DNA from: Rhizobiales bacterium UBA697
GTDB lineage: Bacteria; Pseudomonadota; Alphaproteobacteria; Rhizobiales; Ancalomicrobiaceae
Direction: 5' to 3'
Length of the DNA: 40,776 bases
Assembly: GCA_002298965.1 (NCBI GenBank)
Contig: DBMN01000250.1
Span: 755-41,530, forward strand
The translations under genes were made by a program, and so were the position numbers. Positions 6,983 through 13,876 of the stretch are shown here, one piece after another. Within the stretch, counting starts at the first letter, position 1. The number at the start of each line of letters is the position of its first letter. The notes beneath the pieces were generated by a model. The model saw only the letters and a program-made list of their open reading frames with translations. It was not told where the DNA came from and made no database searches.

Positions 6983-7798
6983 TCAGCCGAAGCGGCCGGT
7001 GATGTAGTCCTGCGTGCGGGTGTCCTGCGGGTTGGTGAAGATGCGGTTGGTCTCGCCGAACTCGACGAGATTGCCGAGCAGGAAGAAGCCCGTCATGTCG
7101 GAGCAACGCGCAGCCTGCTGCATGTTGTGGGTGACGATGACGATGGTGAACTCGTTCTTCAGCTCGTCGATCAGCTCTTCGATGCGCGCCGTCGAGATCG
7201 GGTCGAGGGCCGAGGTCGGCTCGTCGAGCAGGACGACCTCGGGCTTCACCGCGATGGTGCGGGCGATGCAGAGGCGCTGCTGCTGACCGCCGGAGAGGCC
7301 GGTCGCCGGCGTGTCGAGCCGATCCTTGACCTCGTTCCAGATGGCGGCCTTGGTCAGCGACCACTCGATCCGCTCCTCGAGCTCGGCGCGGCCGATGCTC
7401 TCGTTGAGGCGGATGCCGAAGGCGATGTTGTCGCGGATCGACATCGGGAAGGGCGTCGGCTTCTGGAAGACCATGCCGACCCGATTGCGCAGGCGCACCG
7501 CCTGGACCTCGGGGGCGAGCACGTTCTGGCCGTCGAGCATGACGCGACCGGTGGCACGCTGGCCCGGATAGAGGTCGTACATGCGGTTCAGCACGCGCAG
7601 CAGCGTGGACTTGCCGCAACCCGACGGGCCGATCATGGCCGTGACCTTGCGCTCGGGCACCTTCATGTCGATGCCGTGCAGCGCACGGTTGTCGCCGTAG
7701 AAGAACTCGAGGTTTTCGATCGAGATCTTGGGTTCTTCCGCGGAGGCGGGGACGGAATCGCGCAGCGCTTCGGACATGGGGATCACTTCGATGTTCAC
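6983..7798 (-). CDS. pstB: Phosphate ABC transporter ATP-binding protein PstB
   Basis: 271 residues. Walker A GPSGCGKST (57-65), the PstB-typical FQKPTPFPMSI (111-121), signature LSGGQQQR (168-175), Walker B VVLLDEPTSALD and H-loop VTHNMQQAAR are all present, and the C terminus is TQDYITGRFG. It drives import of phosphate through PstC/PstA. The GTG at 7798 overlaps the pstA stop by four bases (GTGA) and has AAAGG upstream; ATG 7777 seven codons later is the alternative. It is the last gene of the operon: no phoU or phoB follows, which is unusual, since these often close pst operons. Confidence 0.96.
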   Translation of the reverse strand: MNIEVIPMSEALRDSVPASAEEPKISIENLEFFYGDNRALHGIDMKVPERKVTAMIGPSGCGKSTLLRVLNRMYDLYPGQRATGRVMLDGQNVLAPEVQAVRLRNRVGMVFQKPTPFPMSIRDNIAFGIRLNESIGRAELEERIEWSLTKAAIWNEVKDRLDTPATGLSGGQQQRLCIARTIAVKPEVVLLDEPTSALDPISTARIEELIDELKNEFTIVIVTHNMQQAARCSDMTGFFLLGNLVEFGETNRIFTNPQDTRTQDYITGRFG

Positions 7799-8637
7799 GG
7801 GGAAGCCTTTCCGCGAGGAGCCAGCACGACCCGGGACAGGACGTTGAGCAGGAGGACGCCGATCGTGATCATCAGCGCGCCGGCCCAGGCGAGCGCCACC
7901 CATTCGTCGAACGGGCTGCCGGCATACTGATAGATCGTGACCGGAAGGCTGGCCATCGGCTGGGTCATGTCGAAGGACCAGCCGAGGTTGCCGAGCGAGG
8001 TGAAGAGCAGCGGCGCCGTCTCGCCGGCGGCACGCGCCACCGCGAGCAGGATGCCGGTGGCGATGCCCGGTCGCGCCGCCCGCCACAGGACGGAGGTGAC
8101 GACCTGGGCCCGCGTGGCACCCAGCGCGAAGGCGGCCTCGCGCAGGGAGCCGGGGACGAGCCGCAGCATGTCCTCGGTCGAGCGCACCACCACCGGCAGG
8201 ATCAGCACGGCGAGGGCGATCGACCCGGCGATGCCGGAGAAGCCGCCGAAGGGCTGGACCATCAGCTGGTAGACGAAGAGGCCGACCAGGATCGACGGCG
8301 CCGACAGGAGCACGTCGTTGACGAAGCGGACGGCGTCGGCGAAGCGGCCGCGGCCGAGTTCGGCGAGCCAGGTGCCGGCGAGCAGCCCGATCGGCGCGGC
8401 CAGCGCCAGACCGATCGCCACCTGCACCATCGAACCGACGATGGCGTTGGCGAGACCGCCGCCGCGACCCGGCGGCATGGTCGGCATGGTGAAGACCGAG
8501 AACGACAGGGCCGTGGCGCCGCGATAGAGCAACGTCCACAAGATCCAGGCGAGCAGCACGATCGCGAGGACGGCGAGGCCGGTGGCGACGACGCGCCAGA
8601 AGCGATCGGCGACGAGGCGACGTTCGAGGCGGGTCAT
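7795..8637 (-). CDS. pstA: Phosphate ABC transporter permease PstA
   Basis: 280 residues with about six membrane segments. The permease (EAA) loop reads REAAFALGATRAQVVTSVLWRAARPGI, and LAVARAAGETAPLLFT and the C-terminal YQYAGSPFDE are typical for PstA. It forms the membrane channel with PstC in the inner membrane. ATG 8637 is chosen because the family N terminus (short cytoplasmic part, then a helix VVATGLAVLAIVLLAWIL) begins here. The gene starts 2 bp after the pstC stop and its own stop overlaps the pstB start, so translation is probably coupled. Confidence 0.95.
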   Translation of the reverse strand: MTRLERRLVADRFWRVVATGLAVLAIVLLAWILWTLLYRGATALSFSVFTMPTMPPGRGGGLANAIVGSMVQVAIGLALAAPIGLLAGTWLAELGRGRFADAVRFVNDVLLSAPSILVGLFVYQLMVQPFGGFSGIAGSIALAVLILPVVVRSTEDMLRLVPGSLREAAFALGATRAQVVTSVLWRAARPGIATGILLAVARAAGETAPLLFTSLGNLGWSFDMTQPMASLPVTIYQYAGSPFDEWVALAWAGALMITIGVLLLNVLSRVVLAPRGKASP

Positions 8638-8639
8638 GT

Positions 8640-9629
8640 TCAGCCCTCCGCGCGCGAGCCGACGAGCCAACGCGCGAGCGCCAGCACGACGAAGGAGATG
8701 ACGAAGAGCGCGAGACCGAGTTCGAGAAGCGCATGGAGCTTCATCGAGCCGGGTCCGGCCTCGGGGAATTCGTTGGCGATCGTCGAGGCGATCGAGGCGC
8801 CCGGCGCATAGAGCGAGGCCTTGATGCGGTTGGCGTTGCCGATGACGAAGGTCACCGCCATGGTCTCGCCGAGCGCACGGCCGAGGCCGAGCATGACGGC
8901 GCCGACCAGCGCCGACCGGCCGTAGGGCACGGTCACCGCGCGGAAGACTTCCGTCGTGGTGGCGCCGACGCCGTAGGCGGCCTCCTTCAGCACCGGCGGC
9001 ACCGAGCCGAAGATCTCGACGAACATCGCCGTGATGAAGGGCATGATCATCAGCGCCAGGATCAGGCCGGCGGTCAGCACGCCGGTACCGGCCGGGGCGC
9101 CGGAGAAGAGCTGGCCGATGAAGGGAATGGGGCCGAGAACGGCGGTCAGCGCCGGCTGCACCCAGGCCGACATCAGCGGCGCCACGACGAAGAAGCCCCA
9201 CATGCCGTAGATGATCGACGGCACGGCGGCGAGAAGCTGAATGGCGGTGCCGATCGGCCGACGCAGGCCCAGCGGCGCCACTTCCGTGAGGAACAGCGCA
9301 ATGCCGAGCGAGGCGGGGAAGGCGAGCACCAGCGCGATCACCGAGGTGATCAGCGTGCCCCACAGCATGACGCCCGCGCCGTACTGTTCGGTCACGGGGT
9401 TCCATTCGGTGGAGACGAAGAAGCCGAGGCCGAAGGCCTTCAGCGCCGGGAAACCGCCGTGGAACAGCAGCACGACGATGGCGCCGAGCAGCACCAGGAC
9501 GAGCGTCGCCGCGCCCGTCAGAGCCCAGTGAAAGAGACGATCCTTCACGAACTTCGAATGGCGGGCCTGGACCGCCTGCAGCGGCGGGATGAGTTCGGTC
9601 GAAGCCGGGTCGGGGCTGAGCGCGGTCAA
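8640..9629 (-). CDS. pstC: Phosphate ABC transporter permease PstC
   Basis: 329 residues with about six membrane segments after a 35-residue cytoplasmic N terminus. PstC marks are FFVSTEWNPV and YGAGVMLWGTL, AAVPSIIYGMWGFFV, KEAAYGVGATTTEVFRAV (EAA loop) and GLGRALGETMAVTFVIGNA. It pairs with PstA to form the phosphate channel. The start is a TTG at 9629; no ATG or GTG lies nearby upstream in frame. A perfect 11-bp inverted repeat lies between pstS and this gene, and the weak start may also help keep the permease below the level of the binding protein. Confidence 0.94.
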   Translation of the reverse strand: MTALSPDPASTELIPPLQAVQARHSKFVKDRLFHWALTGAATLVLVLLGAIVVLLFHGGFPALKAFGLGFFVSTEWNPVTEQYGAGVMLWGTLITSVIALVLAFPASLGIALFLTEVAPLGLRRPIGTAIQLLAAVPSIIYGMWGFFVVAPLMSAWVQPALTAVLGPIPFIGQLFSGAPAGTGVLTAGLILALMIMPFITAMFVEIFGSVPPVLKEAAYGVGATTTEVFRAVTVPYGRSALVGAVMLGLGRALGETMAVTFVIGNANRIKASLYAPGASIASTIANEFPEAGPGSMKLHALLELGLALFVISFVVLALARWLVGSRAEG

Positions 9630-9657
9630 GGGCTTGTCTCGCGTGGATCCGGGAAGA

Positions 9658-9684
9658 CCCCTCCGCGGGCGAGCCGCGGAGGGG
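9658..9684 (-). terminator. Hairpin between pstS and pstC
   Basis: CCCCTCCGCGG (9658-9668) and CCGCGGAGGGG (9674-9684) form a perfect 11-bp stem with loop GCGAG, 18 bp after the pstS stop. No T-run follows in the direction of transcription, so it is more likely an mRNA-stabilising or partial-termination element that keeps pstS mRNA in excess over pstCAB than a full terminator. Confidence 0.7.
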
Positions 9685-9702
9685 TGGTCGGTTCGGGGAA
9701 GA

Positions 9703-10755
9703 TCACTTCCAGATCGGCGCGCCCGAAGCGTCCTTGACCTCGGCGGTCCAGGCCTTGCGGATGCGGTCCTTCACCGCGCCGGGAAGCGCGATGTAGTGCA
9801 GCTTCTCGGCCGCGGCGTCGCCCGACTTGAAGGCCCAGTCGAAGAACTTCATGACCTCGGCCGACTGCGCGGCGTCCTTCGGGTCCTTCGGCAGAAGGAT
9901 GAAGGTGGCCGAGACGATCGGCCAGGCGGTGTCGCCGGCGGTGTCGATCATCGAGGCGTCGAAGTTCTTCGCCTTGTCCCAGTCGGCGGCCGCAGCGGCG
10001 GCCTGGAAGGCCGGAACGGTCGGCTTGACGAACTTGCCGGCCTTGTTCTGGAGCTGCGTGGTGGTCAGAGCGTTGGCCGAGGCATAGACGTACTCGACGT
10101 AGCCGATCGAGCCCTTGGCGTTCTTGACCGAACCGGCGACGCCGTCGTTGCCCTTGGCGCCGTTGCCGGCTTCCCACTTGACCGAGGTGGCCGAACCGAC
10201 CTTGCCCTTCCACTCGTCGGAGACGGCGTTGAGGTAGGCGGTGAAGACGAAGGTCGTGCCCGAGCCGTCCGAACGGTAGACCGGCAGGATGGCGAGGTCG
10301 GGCAGCTTGACGTCCGGGTTCAGCTTGGCGATCGCCGGGTCGTTCCACTTGGTGATCTTGCCGAGATAGATGTCGGCGACGACCGGGCCCGAGAGCTTGA
10401 GCTGGTCGGCGGCGATGCCGTCGAGGTTGACGATCACGACGACCGAGCCGACCACGGTCGGGAACTGCAGGAGCTTGCCGCTCTCGAGCTTCTCCGGAGC
10501 CATCGGGGCGTCGGAGGCACCGAAGTCGACGGTGCGGTTGAGGATCTGAGTCTGGCCACCGCCCGAACCGATCGCCTGATAGTTGAGGGCCGAACCGGCG
10601 GCGGCCTTGTAGTCGGCGCCCCAGGCGCCGTAGACCGGCGCCGGGAAGGTCGCGCCGGCACCGGTGAAGTCGCCGGCGAGAACCGGCGCCGTGAAGATGC
10701 CGAGCATGGTGACGGCAGCGAGCGTCGCGCGCACCGAGTGGACGGCCTTGTTCAT
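9703..10755 (-). CDS. pstS: Phosphate-binding protein PstS
   Basis: 350 residues. Residues 1-27 are a Sec signal peptide (MNKAVHSVRATLAAVTMLGI, cleavage after VLA). The mature protein opens GDFTGAGATFPAPVYGAW and has the phosphate-binding parts AIGSGGGQ, DFGASDAPM and RSDGSGTTF, matching PstS. It binds phosphate in the periplasm and hands it to PstCA. ATG 10755 has AAGGAGAG upstream. It is first in pstSCAB. A candidate Pho box lies 64 bp upstream of the ATG, so induction by PhoB at low phosphate is likely. Confidence 0.96.
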   Translation of the reverse strand: MNKAVHSVRATLAAVTMLGIFTAPVLAGDFTGAGATFPAPVYGAWGADYKAAAGSALNYQAIGSGGGQTQILNRTVDFGASDAPMAPEKLESGKLLQFPTVVGSVVVIVNLDGIAADQLKLSGPVVADIYLGKITKWNDPAIAKLNPDVKLPDLAILPVYRSDGSGTTFVFTAYLNAVSDEWKGKVGSATSVKWEAGNGAKGNDGVAGSVKNAKGSIGYVEYVYASANALTTTQLQNKAGKFVKPTVPAFQAAAAAADWDKAKNFDASMIDTAGDTAWPIVSATFILLPKDPKDAAQSAEVMKFFDWAFKSGDAAAEKLHYIALPGAVKDRIRKAWTAEVKDASGAPIWK

Positions 10756-10818
10756 GACGGAAATCTCTCCTTGTTCGCCGGGACGATCCCGGAACGCCTC
10801 GACCATGCAACACGGTCG

Positions 10819-10836
10819 ATGACAGTTTGATGTCGA
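10819..10836 (-). promoter_or_regulatory. Candidate Pho box upstream of pstS
   Basis: On the minus strand the 18 bases read TCGACAT-CAAA-CTGTCAT: two 7-bp half-sites 11 bp apart with an A-rich spacer, as in the PhoB consensus CTGTCAT-A/T-rich-CTGTCAC. The second half-site is perfect, the first matches 4 of 7. It lies 64 bp before the pstS start codon, a normal place for a PhoB-activated promoter. Confidence 0.65.
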
Positions 10837-10900
10837 ACGATCGGCAGAGAATTTCGGAAACAGAACAAGGGATTGGAGCGAAAGCAACGGTGCCGGCCGC

Positions 10901-10930
10901 GGCCTTCCGTTGCAATTCGTCACGAAGGCC
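10901..10930 (-). terminator. Hairpin just after the pLGIC gene
   Basis: GGCCTTC (10901-10907) and GAAGGCC (10924-10930) pair perfectly, three bases after the stop codon of the channel gene and upstream of the pstS Pho box. No strong T-run follows. It probably marks the end of the Cache/pLGIC transcript and shields the pst promoter. Confidence 0.45.
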
Positions 10931-10933
10931 CGA

Positions 10934-11995
10934 TCAGGCGGGAAGGGCGCGCATCACCGCTCCCGCGCAGATCGCCGTCATGATCGCCGGCAGCGCCCAG
11001 GACATCTGCCGCCTGATCTCGAGGCAGGGTCGATGCAGTCGCGATCCGGGCCGCCCGCAGGGCACGCCGAGCATGCTGTCGAAGAGCAGCACGGTGACCA
11101 GATAGACGTAGCCCATCGAGATGATCTGGGCGATCGGCGTGTTGAGCGAGATCGAGCCGGGGAAGCTCGACTCGAAGGTGAAGCTGATCGCGGCGAGCGC
11201 GAGCAGCGCCGAGAAGATCAGACCGCCCTTGTCGGTCGCCCCCAGCCCCGGCGCCCACAGCACGTAGATCGAGACGGCGAGCACCGCGGCGATCGGGATG
11301 AAGATGCGCAGGATGTAGCGTTCCGACAGTCGCTCCACCTCGAGCGCCGCCTCGAGCCGGGAATAGCTGCGGGCGTTCCAGCCGGCCGCCTCGGCATTGG
11401 TGAAGTCGAGCCGCAGCGGCTGCCAGTCGGTGACGGAGAGGCGTTCGGCGACCTTGGAGAAGCCGCGATCGGCATCGGTCGCCACCAGCAGCACGTCCTG
11501 CTTGGCATGGCGCGGCGCCGAGAAGGAGAGGGCGATCTTCTGGTGGTCGAAGGGGAAGGCCGTCATGTCGGTGGCGACGCGGAAGTCGGCCTCGTAGCGC
11601 TCGACCACCACCACCGAGCCGTCGGCATGGGTGGAGGCGGCGACCGTGCGGCCGTCGACGTCGCCGATCTGGTTGTCGACGACGACGCCGGGCGTCCAGA
11701 TGCCTTCGAGGTACTTGTCGGCCTCCGAGCCGACGCGGTCGACCCGCGGCGTGCCGGCTTCGACCGCGTCGAATCCGTCGCGCGGGTCGCGCCAGCGCTG
11801 GGTCACCTCGACCCACAGCCGCGCCTTGCCGGCGACTTCCTTGATCTCGGTGACGTCGAGGATGCGCAGCGCGACGCGCACCCGCACGGGCAGTTCGACC
11901 CCCTGCGGCAGGCCGGCATCGGCCGCCGCCGACGGCGTCGCGACGGCGAGGGCGGCGAAGAGGAGAGCGGCGAGAGCCGCGACGAGCCGGCTCAT
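10934..11995 (-). CDS. Pentameric ligand-gated ion channel (Cys-loop receptor superfamily, prokaryotic)
   Basis: 353 residues. Signal peptide 1-25; extracellular beta-sandwich about 30-225 with WTPGVVVDNQ (100-109, the W-x-P...N motif of loop A) and FPFDHQ (147-152), the core of the Pro-loop that matches the Cys-loop; the cysteines are absent, as in GLIC and ELIC. M1 is about 228-249 with its central proline (P234); M2 about 257-275 with S262 (6'), the gate leucine L265 (9') and E275 (19'); the M2-M3 loop has P279; M3 is about 287-309 and M4 about 332-350. No long M3-M4 loop. It should form a pentameric channel in the inner membrane with its binding domain in the periplasm. ATG 11995 overlaps the Cache gene stop (ATGA). 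The ligand is unknown. Confidence 0.9.
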   Translation of the reverse strand: MSRLVAALAALLFAALAVATPSAAADAGLPQGVELPVRVRVALRILDVTEIKEVAGKARLWVEVTQRWRDPRDGFDAVEAGTPRVDRVGSEADKYLEGIWTPGVVVDNQIGDVDGRTVAASTHADGSVVVVERYEADFRVATDMTAFPFDHQKIALSFSAPRHAKQDVLLVATDADRGFSKVAERLSVTDWQPLRLDFTNAEAAGWNARSYSRLEAALEVERLSERYILRIFIPIAAVLAVSIYVLWAPGLGATDKGGLIFSALLALAAISFTFESSFPGSISLNTPIAQIISMGYVYLVTVLLFDSMLGVPCGRPGSRLHRPCLEIRRQMSWALPAIMTAICAGAVMRALPA

Positions 11996-13011
11996 TTCGC
12001 CTCCTCGTCGCGCGCCGAGGAGATCACGCCGAAGGCGAGGATCGAGAAGAAGACGAAGGCGAGAATGCCGCCGACCGTCGCCAGCACGCCGAGATCGGAG
12101 CGCAGCCGGCGATCCTGCACCGCCTGTTCGGGGAAGGTGGCGAGCGCCACGACGTTGCCGACGAGGCGGCCGGAATAGTCGACCAGCGGCTGGCGCAGGA
12201 TCGCGCCGCCGGTGCCGTCGATGTCGAGGTCGCCGACCTCGGTCTCGCGCGCGATGGCGAGGCGTCCGGCCCGGAGCTGGGCGGAGAAGCGGGCGAGATC
12301 GGTCGAGGACGACAGGAAGAGGTCGCCGCCGTTGTCGGCGGCGGCCGGCAGGCCGGCGAGCGAGCGCGACAGCACCACCGCGAGGTCGGCGTTGGTGACG
12401 GTCTTGATCTGCTCGAGGATCGGCTGGAGATCGAGGCCGACCTCCATCGTGCCGGCGAGCGCGTCGCCCTGGCGGACGACCGAGATGCCGCGTACGCCGA
12501 CGATGCCGGTGACGCCGATCTCGACGCCGACCTGGCCGCGGCCGGTCTTGTTGGCGGCGAGTACCATCGGACGCAGCCGCGAGATGTCGTCGTCGTGGCT
12601 CTCCGGCTTGTGGACGCGCAGCAGGTAGCGCAGGTCGGTCGAATGGAAGCCGAAGACGGTGACGCCCGCCTGTTCCTTCAGGTAGGTCCAGGTCGAGGCC
12701 GACAGCGCGGCGAGCGCCGGGCGGTCGTTGGCGGCGAGCGGCGCCGGCACGTCGGAGCGCCGCGCCATCGCCTCCGCCTGGGCCTGGGCGAAGCGGCCGG
12801 CCTGATCGATCGCCGAGGTCACCGCCTGCCCGACGGCGCGCATCCGCGCGGCGCGATCGTCGGTCGCGGTCTCTCGCCGCGTCGAGGTGGCGAGCCACAC
12901 CATGGCGCCGAGGGTCGCGACGATCACCAGAGCGGCACCGAGGGAGAGGACGAAGCGGGTGCGGAGACGCGGCACCGAGACCAACGACGAGATCGCGCTT
13001 TCGCTCGACAA
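11992..13011 (-). CDS. Membrane-tethered double-Cache sensor protein without output domain
   Basis: 339 residues from TTG 13011, which has GGAG 8 bp upstream. One membrane helix at about 20-41, a periplasmic domain of about 265 residues, a second helix at about 308-329, and a 10-residue cytoplasmic tail. The domain carries phrases typical of the dCache_3-type sensors of chemoreceptors and kinases: FGFHSTDLRYLLRVHKPE (120-137), DISRLRPMVLAANKTG (142-157) and VEIGVTGIVGVRGISVV (163-179). No HAMP, kinase, cyclase or methyl-accepting part follows. It is translationally coupled to the pLGIC gene (4-bp overlap), so it may present or sense a ligand for the channel; that is inference. TTG 13128 would add 39 residues. 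Confidence 0.82.
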   Translation of the reverse strand: MSSESAISSLVSVPRLRTRFVLSLGAALVIVATLGAMVWLATSTRRETATDDRAARMRAVGQAVTSAIDQAGRFAQAQAEAMARRSDVPAPLAANDRPALAALSASTWTYLKEQAGVTVFGFHSTDLRYLLRVHKPESHDDDISRLRPMVLAANKTGRGQVGVEIGVTGIVGVRGISVVRQGDALAGTMEVGLDLQPILEQIKTVTNADLAVVLSRSLAGLPAAADNGGDLFLSSSTDLARFSAQLRAGRLAIARETEVGDLDIDGTGGAILRQPLVDYSGRLVGNVVALATFPEQAVQDRRLRSDLGVLATVGGILAFVFFSILAFGVISSARDEEAK

Positions 13012-13143
13012 GGGGGAACTCCGATCACGGGAGACGAGCCGACGGGCGCGGCCGGAAGGCGGCCGCGGCAGGAGTCGAAATCCTAGTAGAATTGCGGAGG
13101 AGCGATCAAGGCATCGCGCGACACGCAACGGCCGGAACCTGGG

Positions 13144-13191
13144 TCCGAACGATCAATGGCCGTTGATGTTTCGCCTCGAGGATCCGAACGA
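13144..13191. repeat. Direct repeat and palindrome upstream of the Cache/pLGIC operon
   Basis: TCCGAACGA occurs at 13144-13152 and again at 13183-13191, 39 bp apart. Between them lies the imperfect palindrome ATCAATGGCCGTTGAT (13152-13167). All lie between the purN stop and the Cache gene start, where a promoter and a regulator site would be expected. No regulator can be named. Confidence 0.45.
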
Positions 13192-13208
13192 AGGGTCCCG
13201 ACCGGGCC

Positions 13209-13874
13209 TCAGACCGGCGCGACCAGCGCCGCCGTCGCGGACGTCGTGCCGCTGGTCACCACCCGCTCGCGGCCCTCGGCGTCGACGACCACGCGGGCCG
13301 CGCCGCTCGCCACGCGGGCGAGCGCCAGCGGGTAGATTCGGTGCTCCTGCGCCAGAACGCGGGCGGCCAGCGTGTCGGCGGTGTCGTCGTCGAGCACCGG
13401 CACCGCGGCCTGGACGATGATCGGCCCGACGTCCATCTCGGCGCGGACGAAATGCACGGTGCAGCCGGCGATCTTGACGCCGTCGGCGAGCGCCCGGGCG
13501 TGGGTGTGCAGCCCCTTGTAGGCGGGCAGCAGGGCCGGGTGGATGTTGATCAGCCGATCGTGCCAGCGCTCGATGAAGTAGGGCGTCAAGAGCCGCATGA
13601 AGCCGGCGAGCACGACCAGTTCGACGCCGTGGCCGACGAGTTCGGCGACCACCGCGCGCTCGAAGGCCTCGCGGGTCTCGAAGCCCCGGTGGTCGACCAC
13701 CACGGTCGCGACCCCGGCGGCGGACGCCTTGGCGAGACCGCCGGCGTCGGCGACGTTGGAGACGACGCAGACGATCTCGGCCGGGTAGGCGGGATCGGCA
13801 GCCGCCGCGATCAGCGCTGCCATGTTCGAGCCGCCGCCCGAGATCAGAATGCCGACGCGGACGCGCTTCGCCAT
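13209..13874 (-). CDS. purN: Phosphoribosylglycinamide formyltransferase (PurN)
   Basis: 221 residues. N-terminal ISGGGSNM binds the phosphate of GAR; the catalytic residues of E. coli PurN have clear equivalents in N110 and H112 (INIHPALLPAYKG) and D148 (HFVRAEMDVGP). It formylates GAR with 10-formyl-tetrahydrofolate, step 3 of purine synthesis. ATG 13874 starts 2 bp after the purM stop; the pair is one operon, step 5 first and step 3 second, as in many bacteria. The C terminus ends in an alanine- and threonine-rich tail. Nothing odd in the active site. Confidence 0.96.
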   Translation of the reverse strand: MAKRVRVGILISGGGSNMAALIAAAADPAYPAEIVCVVSNVADAGGLAKASAAGVATVVVDHRGFETREAFERAVVAELVGHGVELVVLAGFMRLLTPYFIERWHDRLINIHPALLPAYKGLHTHARALADGVKIAGCTVHFVRAEMDVGPIIVQAAVPVLDDDTADTLAARVLAQEHRIYPLALARVASGAARVVVDAEGRERVVTSGTTSATAALVAPV

Positions 13875-13876
13875 GA

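Noticed and set aside
7795..8637. Possible pstA-pstB fusion because a single open frame spans parts of both
   Set aside because: The genes are in different frames with a GTGA overlap, and each has normal family length.
11996..12898. Apparent N-terminal extension of the pLGIC frame, which would suggest a fused sensor-channel protein
   Set aside because: The channel has its own signal peptide at the ATG overlapping the Cache stop; the extension is an out-of-frame reading of the Cache gene.
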